Under the pieces are notes generated by a model. The model searched no databases. It worked only from the letters and a program-made list of their open reading frames with translations, and had not been told where the DNA came from. A DNA stretch of 64,000 nucleotides from Hydrangea macrophylla. Its lineage: Eukaryota > Streptophyta > Magnoliopsida > Cornales > Hydrangeaceae. The stretch covers positions 51,215,033 through 51,279,032 of the forward strand of contig CM066987.1 in NCBI GenBank assembly GCA_033977485.1. Reading direction: 5' to 3'. A program made the translations under genes and the position numbers. Positions 11,184 through 22,300 of the stretch are shown in pieces (within the stretch, counting starts at the first letter, position 1; every line of letters begins with the position of its first letter).

Positions 11184-11445
11184 TATTCCAAACCCTATCA
11201 CATGCATTTGAACAGATGTGTATCTATATTCATGGCGTAAACTTTTCTAATGCGATATTCTTTTCATGAACAGGTGGTAGGATTTGATGTGCTTAGACAT
11301 TTTTTGGTTTGAATTTTGACATTATTATTATCAGTTAAAAATATAGTTGGTTTCCATTCATATTTGTTGTTTAAATGGATTGGATGCACATTTCTGTAAT
11401 GTCACCGGGCTTGAATCGACCTGCTCACACGCGTGATTCACCTTG

Positions 11446-11625
11446 GCACTTAGATAGCAGATCAGGACATATGTGTCCATAGCATTTAGATAGCGAGCAA
11501 GATGAGACATATAAGTTCATGGCATTTTGGTAGCCGGCTAGGACATGTGTGTCCATAGCGCTAAGAAGACGAGCTAGAACACTTATATCTGTGCAGTGTA
11601 AGAACCGCGAGCTAGATATAAATAT
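11446..11625. repeat. Degenerate tandem repeat, five units of 35-40 bp
   Basis: Unit starts at 11446, 11482, 11522, 11558 and 11593 share GCAYTTAGATAGC(G)AGC followed by AGGACATATGTGTCCATA-like sequence. The array lies in non-coding sequence between the truncated Ulp1-like gene and the LTR at 12467. Confidence 0.5.
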
Positions 11626-11639
11626 TATTATCTTTACAT

Positions 11640-12466
11640 GTTGCCTTAGCTTAGAGCTAAGATGAAACCTAAAGTTTGGTACTAGGTCGAACATAGAGCC
11701 ACAACTCTATGTAGCCTGTTTATAGCCGAACATGAGTTTTCAGACAAAAGTTGGTTGGAGCGAGTGCTGGAAATGTCAGGTTAGATGTTTATGTAATGTC
11801 TAGACTAAAATTCGTATGGCGTTACTTTTACCACGAAGTGACATGCCCATTTATATGGAAGAACGTCATAGCATACATATCATACTGAATGTGATCTTTT
11901 GCGATCGTTTGTGGAGAAATGGATTAATCCCTATTTCATTGATGTGAGCCACGTAGTCTCCCTATAACGGGGATTCTACACTAGTTACCTTTTGACCTGA
12001 GACTATGTCATGAAGAGGATACTTAATGACCCTACTTTAGCATACCATCCTGGGACGAAGAGATAAATACCGTCCCATAGGGCACGTCTAGGAAAGTGGT
12101 CGAGTGAGTTGGATTGGCATTAGTAGGCAGGGAAGACTCTTCGATAATACACCATGTTTTGTGACTCATTAGCTGGCCAGCGACAATTGTACACGTACTG
12201 AGTGTCATGGGTACATTACATAGATGGAGTGTAGCATTGCTTTTCTAAGGGATTAAGAGTGCTAGATCTGGTGTGGTTGAATCTATCTGGGTAAATACAC
12301 GAGAATCCTCTGAGTGATGCGTTTTGCTAGTGACTTAGCATCTCAGCTCCTGTCGCTGTATGTTTCTTTTTGTGAGGTTGCACGTTCTATTTCCCATATG
12401 AAGAGACAATGAAATTTGGAATCAAAGGAATTTGTTTTACGCAAGCCCTATGTGGGTGAGTGGGAG
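11640..12466 (+). mobile_element. Non-coding 3' internal remnant of an LTR retrotransposon
   Basis: The segment has no open frame. It ends in the purine tract GAGTGGGAGA directly before the LTR start, as in Copia-type elements. No upstream LTR or primer site is visible, so the element is 5'-truncated where it meets the Ulp1-like gene near 11330. It could equally be a non-autonomous, non-coding derivative. Confidence 0.4.
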
Positions 12467-12953
12467 ATATTAGAATTATTTGTGGACTATTGGGGTCACC
12501 CACATATAATCATGGACCCAGGGTCCAATGGGCTTGACTTGACCTCCAAGTAATCTTATAAGGATTAGTATTGGAAACGAAGTTAAACCCTAAGCCATAG
12601 GGGATATGTATATATATATGATATATTCATAAGAGATACATAACACAACATATTCTCTCTCTCTCTCAAACCTGTGGCTCTCTCTCCCTCTCTCCTTTGG
12701 TGTTCGTTTCTCTCTCTAGCTTCAATCACACAAGAAGCTTGGGACTTAGCGCGTGGATACAAAGGGGATGTCTCTAGTAGGCATTTTCACGACCAGTTCG
12801 AAGCCGAAGAACATACACAAAGGTAGTCCAATCGCAGCAGTTCGTGAGGTACTTGCAGGGTTCGTAACAACACCGTCAAAATGATCCATCGGGTTAATTC
12901 CTCAAGATACGTCCTATACCTGACCCATATGCATGTGTGTACATTATTTACAC
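12467..12953 (+). mobile_element. Copia-type 3' LTR
   Basis: It follows the purine tract and starts TATTAGAATTATTTGTGG. It contains GGGTCCAATGGGCTTG, a (CT)n run (12650-12715), AACAACACCGTC and CCATCGGGTTAATTCC. The same ordered blocks occur in the minus-strand LTR at 66-511, so the two belong to one family. The exact 3' end (about 12953) is inferred from that comparison. Confidence 0.5.
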
Positions 12954-13737
12954 TGAGCATTCAAAGTAAACAGCCTAGTGTTGGAGAATCCGAGAAGGCC
13001 TTCTTGTACCTTTCAATTGTTCCTTTGATACAGCAACGAAACACAAATTTTGAAAACCGTAGCAGCAAAAAAATGATACTACAAAGAAAATAAAGCACCA
13101 TGAGAACACCATGATCTGCCTTAAAACTTGCTAAGAAAAGCTCCAAAAAGCGCGAAGAGATTCCGAAAAAAAATAAACCAGCCAAAAAAAAAAAAAACCA
13201 GAATTCCAAAACCCCAACTATATATTGCAGCATGGCCCTGATTCCTAAGAAAAACAATCAGCAAAGCCTTTCAAAAACACAAAACCATACACTATTGCAA
13301 AGCCCAACAATAGAAGACAAAATATGGATAGCAGGCTGCAACTATTGCCAATAACGAAACATCACTCAGACCAAGTAACATCACACTAAAACCAGAAACT
13401 GATCGAATGGATTACATTTTGGCAAAGAAAATTAAACTTAAGCTCCATCAACAGTACATCAAACCCAAATCAACCAGTCTCAAACCCCACAAAGAACACA
13501 TCAAAGAACCATATGTTTAACACATTGCAATTCAATGTCTGCTCCAACACCATATGGTTTTTTTCAATTGAAGAGATTTTTTAAAGCCATGCAATCTAAT
13601 AAGAAGGTTAATCGTACTACTTATTTGTACTATTAAGTCAACTTATTAATTTAATTCTCTAAGATAACCAACTTAAAGAGATTCTAAACACTCGGACATT
13701 ATGATTTCATAACAGTTAGAGATTCTTAACTCACTGA
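12954..13737. other. No gene recognised
   Basis: AT-rich sequence with a short A tract at about 13182 and no convincing coding exon, repeat or RNA gene on either strand. Confidence 0.4.
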
Positions 13738-13869
13738 TTACTTTTTGATTGAGCTTTGCCTTGTGGAGTATAAGATGCTCAAACTTCCACCGTTTGTACT
13801 GGCCACTGCCACAATCTACACTACTCAATGTGCCCTTTATGGATTTAAGCAGTGGACAAAGACCTGTGA
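13738..13869 (+). pseudogene. B-type cyclin exon fragment
   Basis: The frame reads FLIELCLVEYKMLKLPP, then FVLATATIYTTQCALYG and FKQWTKTCE. This matches the C-terminal cyclin fold of plant B-type cyclins (FL.ELCLVEYEMLKF, PS.LAA.A.YTA.C). A donor-like GTGAGT follows at about 13866. Neighbouring cyclin exons are absent, so this is an isolated gene fragment, perhaps carried by a transposon. Confidence 0.6.
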
Positions 13870-13949
13870 GTGTCAAGTGTTCTTTTGTTTTTTCACTAGA
13901 CTGGCCACTCTCTTAATCATCGTCAAAAAGTAACATGTGTATTTAAACT

Positions 13950-14080
13950 TCTAGAGCTCTCTTTTGGGTGTTATCAGGAATCCGAGCCTCAACTTCTAAG
14001 AGCATCGTCTCTGAGACTCCAAGCACTTCTGTCATGAGAGAACCCGCTAAAGCAATAGCAGTTTCAATGCTATTTATTTG
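13950..14080 (-). pseudogene. Unidentified exon-like open segment
   Basis: On the minus strand the segment reads SIETAIALAGSLMTEVLGVS and ETMLLEVEARIPDNTQKR without stops. It is hydrophilic and protein-like in codon use. I do not recognise the family. It lies between the cyclin fragment and the CACTA-like left end. Confidence 0.25.
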
Positions 14081-14519
14081 AATCAAGTTTCAGAGAAAAA
14101 GAAAAATTATTTTAATGCTTTGAAAACTATTGGAAAATAACTTCATTCAGGTTCTATTTAAACACCAGTTGATTGAATATCTATAAAACATGCAAACTTC
14201 ATTGTTATTCTTAAAGTTGTTTGCTTCTTTTTCAGTGTCATCATCACCAGCATCTCTATTATTGCCACACTCTTTATCAGCATCATCATCATTATCTCTG
14301 TAATTACAGTTATGATAATTTGAAACCACCTACATCCCCAACACGATAACACCAAGCCCACCGGGTATTAAGAAAGATGTTTATATCATTGAAGCAATAT
14401 TGAAGGTACTGATGCAAAGATTAGCAGTACTTCAGGAATGACATATGGTACTATTGATTCCAATTCAACTCTAGTAGAAGTGAAGATAACAAGGTACTGA
14501 TGTAAGCCATTTATTTATT

Positions 14520-14700
14520 TTTAGAACTTAGATGAATATAATGGAGATGAAATTAGCTTAGTACACGGAGATGAATATAATGGAGATGGGTTTAGTTTAG
14601 TACACGGAGATGATGATAATTTTTGGTTGATTCCAATTGGTTATTGGTATTGAGATGAATACAATGGAGATAGAATTAATTTAGTACACAGAGATTGATG
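14520..14700 (+). repeat. Minisatellite, about 43-bp unit
   Basis: GATGAATATAATGGAGATG and TTTAGTTTAGTACACGGAGAT alternate at least three times. A diverged copy in the same orientation (AATACATTGGAGATGGAAT) lies just right of 41342. This supports the DNA between having been inserted into this array. Confidence 0.55.
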
Positions 14701-14741
14701 ATTTTTAAAAAAAAATTTCCTGAGTCCAATTTGTTAGTATA

Positions 14742-15180
14742 TACAACACCAAAAACTGCAAACTGGAACTGTTTAAAACAGTGCTAGATCCAATCTGGCA
14801 CGGTTTTAAACCGTGCCAAATATCGGAGAGCCAAAAATTTTGGCACGGTTTAAAACCATTCCAGTTTTTGGTCAAAGGGTGCCAGTTTTGGGAATCTGGC
14901 ACCCTTTTTTGGCACTGTTTAAAATCGTTTCAGAATTTTAAAATTGTTACACACTGGCCACTTTTGTGCGTGACACGTGGCACAATTTGGCACACTAATA
15001 CGACATGCTTTTGGCACTGCTAAAAACCGTGCCAGTTTGGTCTTGAGTTGGAAAATAATACTCCATTTGGCACGCTTTTGGCAGTGTTTTGGAATGGATT
15101 TGAATCGTGTTTAGATTTCAATTTTGGCACGCTATTCTGGAATGCTTTTGACACTGCTAAAAACCGTGCCAGTTTGGTCT
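14742..15180 (+). repeat. Left subterminal inverted-repeat array
   Basis: A near-perfect palindrome with TGGCACGGTTTT and AAACCGTGCCA arms sits at 14796-14818. Partial copies occur at about 14841, 14898, 14918, 15016, 15067, 15130 and 15160, in both orientations. Confidence 0.6.
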
Positions 15181-15489
15181 TGAGTTTTAAAAAAAATAAT
15201 TAATTCATATGCTCCCCAAATTTTATTTTCACCTAAATTACATTTCACACCCACACCAAATTTACAAGTGTAATTAATTTCTAAGAAATACATAACATGT
15301 ATATTGATTACTAGTTATCACAATCAACATAATCCATAATAATCATAATCCAAATGGACTATTACATTTGCACAAAAACACAAATAACTCTCTATTCCAT
15401 TTCCATCTCTACACTCTTCCCATTTTTCTTTTCTCTTTCTATATACAAATAATATATTTCATCAATACATGTACCACAGATAGATAATT

Positions 15490-15615
15490 GCAACATTTGA
15501 GATCACATCCCAAAGGCCATCACTTGCCAAGATCAAACACTCATCCTCGTCGCTCCTTTGTCGTGAATGTTATTTTAGGAACTGGAATTACCCTTGGCCT
15601 CAAGTGCAAATCACC
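15490..15615 (-). pseudogene. Protein phosphatase 2C fragment, clade-A-like
   Basis: After an acceptor GCAG at 15616-15619, the minus strand encodes GDLHLRPRVIPVPKITF and then, after a one-base frame change, DEDECLILASDGLWDVISN. This matches the metal-binding ASDGLWDV motif and the preceding GDRYLKPWIIP.PE block of plant PP2Cs of the ABI/HAB type. Only this exon is present, and the frame break makes it non-functional. It lies inside the CACTA-like boundaries. Confidence 0.65.
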
Positions 15616-16109
15616 TGCAATGCATATGAAATTTGCATATAAGTATACTAGTTATAATTCGTGCCTAAAGGTGCTACTAAACAATTCAAATGCGATTGTC
15701 ACGGTCAAGTAGAGTAATTTCTCCTAAAACTCAATGATTTATGAACAGGTATGAGCCTTGTTTCCCTTCCTGAACAGAACTATGTAGAGGACCCAACTTA
15801 CTACGATGACTACTAGTGCGTGCTAAGCAACATCTTTAAAGCCCAAAGTAGAGAAATAAAACAACATCATCATTCCAAATATATAGAGGATTGAGGCCAA
15901 TAAAAACTTCACTTCTTGATAACTAATTCTTAGTCAATCTCTTAAATGCTTTTGTGCATAAAACAGCTAGGACTAATTTACATTAGTTCAGTTTGTCAAA
16001 CAAATCAATTACAGAAATTGGCGGTGGATAAGCATCATTTCCTGTTGTCGATAAAACTTGCCAAACAGTAAAATATAATTATTCTAGGAAGACTAGAACA
16101 AACCTATAT

Positions 16110-16270
16110 CTTTCTATCCCAATAAGAAATCCAACTTTAGCAAGTGCAGCTGAAAGACTTCCGTTGCCAGCATCTGTTATGTTGATTGCATATTCGCTTA
16201 CAAATGCCTGAAAGTCATTTATGGCACGATTATTTGCTACTATTTTCAAAGCCAGGACACGAATCATTAA
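16110..16270 (-). pseudogene. Unidentified exon-like open segment
   Basis: On the minus strand it reads RVLALKIVANNRAINDF, then QAFVSEYAINITDAGNG and SLSAALAKVGFLIGIERY, ending at a donor-like GTTTGT. The amino-acid composition is protein-like, but I cannot assign a family. It may be another captured host exon. Confidence 0.3.
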
Positions 16271-17870
16271 TGCTCTATTTGGTTCATGGATTCATTGAGT
16301 AAAAACAAAAGAGACCGCCAAGGAAAATGCTTTTTACTTGTTTGTTAGTAAGGAAAATAGGTAGAAAAAGAAAATAGTATAAAAATAGGAAAATGCTTTT
16401 TCCTTGTTTTGTCACCAAGGAAAATAGGAAGAAAAAGATATGAAAACTAAATTAGCAATTACGAACTTCACAAGCCATTATGTGATGCATGATCAAAACA
16501 ATGAGCCAAAGAGAACATATCGTTTGCTCGACTATAAACTGAGCAGAATCAAACCAATAGACATGTATTATTGCCTGTATTCCCTGATAGGTAGACCCCT
16601 TATATTATGCTACAAAAGAACTCAAAGATGAATGCCATTCACAATGTGGTATAGTGCTGAAATTGAGAATCTTACATAAAAATCATACAAATCATCTGGG
16701 TGATAAGTTTGATGTCTGGGTAGGCACGCTTTATAGCATAATAGAACTTGAGGTAATTTTTTGAGATAAAAACGATTTACTTACAGTTTGCAGAAAGAGA
16801 AAGGCAATCACTGTGATGAGAGCCTATATATTACTTTGTTAGTTAAGATGTCATAGTTCTTGCTATGAGATCGATTAGATTCACGATTCGATTCGATTCG
16901 ATTCATGATTCGATTAGAAGGCCTTCCAATTCATGATTCGATTCACGTTAAGGGGCTGATTGGATTAGTCAGAATCTTAAAATAGGCTATTTGGGGCTGT
17001 TGAGGCTATAGAAATTAAAAAAAAAAATCGATTAGTCAGAATCTTAAAAGAGGCTCTTTGGGGCTGTTTAGGGGCTAATTTGGGGACTGTTAAGGGGCTG
17101 ATTGGATGTTGCTTAGGGGCTGACTTGGGGGCTGGTTTCTGGTACATATTTGATGTGGTTTTGTGTGTGTGTGAAAGAGAGAGTGATAACCAGAGGGGGT
17201 CGCGGCCTAGTGGAGGGCCTGGTAGATGGTGGCGGCAGGTGGGCCTGGTGTGCTGAGGTTGGGATTTGGTGAGGTGAGGTTGGGGTCTTGTGGGTCTAAT
17301 GAGAAGCACCCCAAGTTGCTGAGAAGGTAGCACACAAACCTAAGCACCACAAGCTGCTGAGAAGAGCATCGCCCCTTATTAGTATATATAGGATACTTTG
17401 CAATGGTCCAGTCAATACACCACTGTCAAAATTGTATATGTTCAATCAATGGTTACCAGAAAAGGCTAAAACACAAATGATCTACATATCGCTATGTGTA
17501 TTTTGTCCCGTTGTGCTAATATTCAGCAATCAAAAAATGTTTCTCCCATATCATCCTTATTTTCTGTTCAGAAAATGGTAAGGTAAACGTATAAATTATA
17601 ACACAAAGATCTTTCAAGGAATGATAAAACAAAGATTCATTGCATGTCAAGAGCTCAACGTATGTAAGAAAGACTAGATTCAATGCTTTTAAAACATCGC
17701 TTCCAATTAAAGATATTCCGTTGTTAATGGCATAGCGGGGAAATTAATTACTCTAGTTAGCATTTCTCATCCCAAGGTCAAAAGGAAATCGTTTCTTAGA
17801 AGATTTGTTTGGGAAGTTTAAGGATGCTAAAAGTAGATACATTAGTTTCTTACACAGAAAGTTAAAAAAT

Positions 17871-17909
<39 letters not shown>

Positions 17910-18180
17910 TAGTCCCCAAAGAAAGGAAATACGGTGAATGCATGTATAGACATCATCCACCAAAAATATAATGAATAGACATGCATCTACTTAATTATGC
18001 ATTTATATGTAAACAAGTATGAAGCATCTTCTATATACTACGGTAACTAGTTTATGTAAACTTGAGAATAAGTCTTCCCAAATCCACGTGATCATTCTAC
18101 AACAAAATATCAAAGTACTTTTTGTCTAAATAACATGTGTTTAGTTAACAAATAGCAAGCATAATGTTTTTGAAAGATAC
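16270..18180. other. Non-coding interior with simple repeats
   Basis: A run of GATTC pentamers lies at about 16880-16935. Degenerate GGGGCTG(A/T)TT-type repeats occur at about 16960-17140, and a (TAA)n microsatellite at about 17876-17910. I see no coding exon. Confidence 0.45.
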
Positions 18181-18213
18181 CAAATGAAATGATGATGAAT
18201 GATATAAATGTAC
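18181..18213 (-). pseudogene. NHX-like antiporter exon 3, distal part
   Basis: Reading on the minus strand from the Tat element edge, ACATTTATATCATTC... encodes TFISFIIISFG and ends at a donor GTATCT (18180). This continues exactly from GAVG at 30755 when one copy of the 4-bp GTAC duplication is removed. The combined peptide fits the NHX segment FGA(I/V)GT.IS..IIS.G. Confidence 0.6.
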
Positions 18214-19067
18214 TGTAGGTGGTGATTTCGATATGGTGGGGTAGGGTGAGATAAATGAGTTCGTGAGAGAGCAGCAATCTAAGAATCAATGGTGCAGAGG
18301 GAGTCTCGAGAGAAAGTGGAAAGGAGGTAAAGAGAGATAGACTAAAGGACGGTGAGTGGGGGAGTATTCCGAGAGAATCCTATGCAATTAATGATCGAGC
18401 GCATATACATGAGGGAATATTCATAGTAAGCTCATTAATGCACAGACCCCAAGGGGATAATATCTGAAATTATCTCCGAGTGTGTCTTAAGAAAATCATG
18501 TTATGTCACCTCTGAGGATACTGTTCCTATTTATAGTAATTGGGACACGTGCCAAGGAATGAGCGTTGTGGACGTGGCTCTTTCCTATTGAGGCGTACCA
18601 AAATGCCACGTGTCGTCCGGAGACGACACAAGGAATGTCCTCGAGGTAAACTAGAGAGCTATTTCAGATAGTCTCACTAACCTTTAAAAAGTCTTAGGAA
18701 GTGTTCGCGGAATAGACCGTCGCGCCTTCTTAAGCGAGCTCTGCTCTTAAGACAACCAAGCCACATAACCTGAGAGTTCCCGATAAGATAAAGAAAGATT
18801 TTACCGCGCCATGGTCTAGAATAACCATGTCGTGGTATAGTCCTACTGCACCAAGACCTGCCCCCAATCGAGGTCTATCTGAGCTGGGTACTACCAAGAG
18901 TAGTCTAAAAGGTTCGTGAGGAAGTATCGTGGGCTTGTCCTCATCGGCGCCCGGATGATAACTTTTAGGGCTTCGTTCTTATCCCTTAGGCACTGCATAT
19001 AGTGTCCTTAAGTGATAGGTGGACATGTGTCAGCTGTGGATATGTTTGTCAGATAGTGGCACCCACA
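18214..19067 (-). repeat. Tat element 3' LTR
   Basis: 854 bp. On the minus strand it begins TGTGGGTGCCACTATC and ends CACCACCTACA. It pairs with 29899-30754. Confidence 0.85.
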
Positions 19068-19248
19068 TTTTGCCCTCTGCTCGGGTTGTACTGTCCGAAG
19101 GAAGTGCGGCTCGAGCACTGTGCCAGTACGCTGCAGTGGTCTTGTAAGCTTTAAATGAACCATGATGGTTTCGCGCGGGAAAACTGAGACACCAATTTTG
19201 TGCAAAGACTTTTCGTTTTGTCGGATCCTTTTGGCGGTTCATCCAGGT

Positions 19249-19255
19249 TATATAA
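19249..19255 (+). promoter_or_regulatory. TATA box of the first antisense gene
   Basis: TATATAAG lies about 150 bp upstream of the ATG at 19398, inside the retrotransposon but opposite to its own transcription. The surrounding sequence (AGAGGGACTACACAACGG) looks like a plant core promoter and leader. The call is from position and consensus. Confidence 0.5.
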
Positions 19256-19397
19256 GAGGGACTACACAACGGTCTTTCCCCGAATTTCTCATTTTTCATT
19301 CGAGTCTCTGGTCTTTTCTCATATCTTTTTTACCTTAGTGATTTCAATCAATCCTTCTCTTCGAATTTTTGTGGAAGAGTTTATCCTATCTTCTCGA

Positions 19398-22300
19398 TGG
19401 CTGAAACAACCCGTGCGTTAAAGGGAAAGAAGAAGCTATTAAGGGGTTCAAAACAGATTCCCGCTACTGCTCCTTTCGTCAGCGGTGAAGAAGACGTGTT
19501 TTGGTCAAAAGTCTGAGATTTTCGCCCTACTTCTCTTCCTATTAAAGATCCGCCACTTCAACACTCTGAGGCATCGATGGAGGAAGCTGAAATGGTCGTG
19601 CCTGCGAGTGTCCCACGTTTTGAGATGGAGCAGGGAGATTCTCCTTATTCCGGCATAGACATATTGGAAGATCAATCGGCCAAAATAACCATGAGCAGCT
19701 ACGATATTATAAGTTTCTTCCTCTTGACCGAATTTGTAACCTTCATTAGCAGATTCATTTTCTGTGGTTTCCCTGATCAAACTAGAAGTTACCAAGGAAC
19801 CATGCATAGCACTGAATAGGGAGCCGCCGAATACACCAGCTACACCTAACATGTGAAGTGGGATTTTCACGCCTCCTCTGGTCCTTGCACTGATTGGGAT
19901 GAATGGAGTTCTTTTGTGCTTTCTGATTTGCAGAATCATGAATTATTGACCGACGCGGGTATTCTGGATTCGGTCTCCGTCTGCGTGTTCCTAAATTGCA
20001 GAAAAGGCACGTTGGGTTTAGTCAAGTTAGCCTCACAGTGGAGCTCTGATTCGCATACCTTCGTCACTACTTGGGGGGAGTTTACCCCTCTACTTTAGAG
20101 GACGTGGTGGCTCTAATGGGTTTGCCTGTTATCGGTGATTATTCGTTAGAGGGTCTCCATGAGGATCGAGAAGATAAAGATACTGTGGCATTTTTACAAT
20201 CGTGCCTTACAAAGAGTGCTGCGTTGACCAGCGTATTTTCTGGGGAGGACAAGGGTAGGCGAGCCTCTTTTGTTACTTGGTTACGTTATTTCTACAAAGA
20301 TATTCAACCTGCAAAGCAAATCACAGGAGACCAGGATCGCGATGAGAGAGCAGGGCCAGGGTCTGGCAGTTCTCATTGCTTGGCGGTGTACATAGCTAGT
20401 TGGCTTGCACGATACATTCTCCCAATGTTTCCTGAAGATGGAATAAATGCTGCAATTTTTCCTCTAGCTATAAAGTTGGCTAAGGGTCAATCGCTGCCTT
20501 TGACTCCACTATTCTTGGGTACCTTGTACCATTGTTTAGATTCCCTCCATGCCGACTTTAAACGTTCTCTCGGTCGTTTCGATATTTCTAGCTACCTGTG
20601 CACCCCTTTTCTGACTATGTTCCTTTACAAGAGGTTTAGAAGTTATGCTCCTTCCCCTATCATTTTTGAGGCTACCAAGAAGAAACTCCATAGGCCCACT
20701 CGCCAAGTTACTTATATCAATAACCATCAACCCTGAGCGAATAGGTGGTGTAAAAGGGGACTTTGAAGCGTCCGAGTAAGTTTTTGGACGACGTGAAGGA
20801 GTTTGAATTTCGTCCTTATGCAAGAACTATTACTGGTGAAAAAGACCTGAATTTGTATCCGTCTGGTTCTTTCAAAGAAGTGGATTTATCTATCTGTCAA
20901 AATCTTCACGGGTTTATTATGGCTGCCACCATGTTTCCCTAGAGCCTTCCTTTTTTATCAGAGTATACAAAGGGAGTCGTACGCTATATTCCTCACAAAG
21001 TTTCACGCCAGTTTGGTTTGGATCAAGGAGTGCATGCGCGCCATATATTTCTTGCGGATTACGCAGAGAGTTCCAGGCGTTTTACCTCGGCTGAGGCAGG
21101 AAATCTTTCAGGTGGGGTTATAGTTCGCATTGCCCCATGAGGTAGAGCCAGCCGGTGTAGCCTGGGTTGGGAAGCCTATTGGGATAAATGTTTTTCTTCT
21201 TTCATCCACTTTCATGCTAGTGATCCGATTAGGGCTAGGGTTCAAGATATAGCGACGAATGATGGGACGCTTCGTGCTCTGAAGTCCAAGAAATTGATTG
21301 CTCCTGTGAAGGCCGGGGCTCATGTATCTCATGACGTCGGAAGTTTGCCAGCTCTTGGTGGTCTTCATCGAGATGACAGTGAGGAGGTAGAATTGCAAAA
21401 ACCCCGAAAAGAAGGCACCTGGTGAAGGCTTCTGAAAAGTTAGTTTCTTCTGAGGGAGTTCAGGAGGTATTTGCTTTGATCTCTCTTCTTTCATAACTGC
21501 TTTCCTTCCCCCCCCCTCCCCTTTTAGACATAAAGGTCGGGTATCTTTTACGTGACAGGAACCTATGGATTCTGAGATTGGTAAAGAACCTAGGGAGGTA
21601 GATGGGGACTTTACTACCGAAGAGGAGGTTGAAGAGTTATCTTCGCTCATGGCTGACCATGTGATGTGGGCTGGTGACGAGGGTCGTTTTGGTGAAAAAC
21701 GAAAAAAGGATAAGGATCGGTTTCGCCATCATCGTAAAAAAAAAAGGCGGGAATAGAAGTGAAAACACAAGAAGTCCCACGCAGTTGGTGTCTCAAGGGC
21801 TGAGCCGGAGTCTGGTTCCACTACCGTGCATGCTCGTATCGAAGATGCTTTCCAAGAGGATGAGCATGAAACGCAAATTGCTACTGATTGTGAAGTCTCT
21901 GTTGATGATAGGACTATTCAGTCTGAATCTGATCATGTTAGAGGTGATGACGTGTTGCCCCAAATAGATCACACAGGTTCGAAGATGACGATGATTTCTG
22001 CACCTGATCGGTGTGCATCACCAACTACAGGCAGGGTTATTCTAAGTCTTGACGATCATAGTGCATTGGATGATTTTATGCGATCTTTACAAGCAGAGTT
22101 GGATCCGGCGTTGACCGATGATGTTCTTGTTATCGAGGAAAGAATTCAGCAAGGTTGTGATGGTCTGCCAAGCAGGGGAACGTTTTTTTCTAACAGCGAT
22201 ATTCCCCAGGATCCTTCTTTAAATATACCCTTGGCCCCAACCTGCTCAGTCAAAATAGATTCTAAAAATTTATTAGAATGGTGTTTGGAGAGGGATCTTT

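Larger units (their letters stand above)
6869..11330 (+). pseudogene. Decayed multi-exon gene: HMG-box-like, plant mobile domain and Ulp1-like protease modules
   Basis: Consecutive coding segments separated by GT-AG introns give three modules in order: HMG-box-like (7920-8395), plant mobile domain (8460-9304), then a charged linker (9388-10400) leading into a C48/Ulp1-like peptidase (10509-11180). Mobile-domain plus Ulp1 proteins are known companions of Mutator-like transposons such as the Kaonashi group. The copy is broken: a frame change at about 8563-8571 in the mobile domain, in-frame TAG at 10129-10131 and TAA at 10261-10263 in the linker, and truncation near 11330, after the protease His and Asp motifs but before any Gln/Cys motif. 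The first exon is uncertain: a start at 6870 or 6926 is followed by a donor at about 7045. No MURA-type transposase lies beside it. Confidence 0.65.

Noticed and set aside
12881..13093. Plus-strand frame next to the LTR as a continuation of the Ulp1-like gene
   Set aside because: It overlaps the LTR end and contains no Ulp1 Cys motif or splice-compatible similarity.
16977..17333. Minus-strand Pro/His-rich frame as a gene
   Set aside because: It derives from GGGGCTG-type degenerate repeats and a (GT)n tract; there is no homology-like motif.
19505..19939. A functional minus-strand gene for a D1-like protein
   Set aside because: Only about 65 internal residues match D1; both sides run into retrotransposon antisense-gene sequence, and there is no start, promoter or remaining membrane helices.
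20536..20823. Minus-strand frame opposite the mobile domain
   Set aside because: It is a shadow of the plus-strand mobile-domain coding sequence, which has recognisable family motifs.
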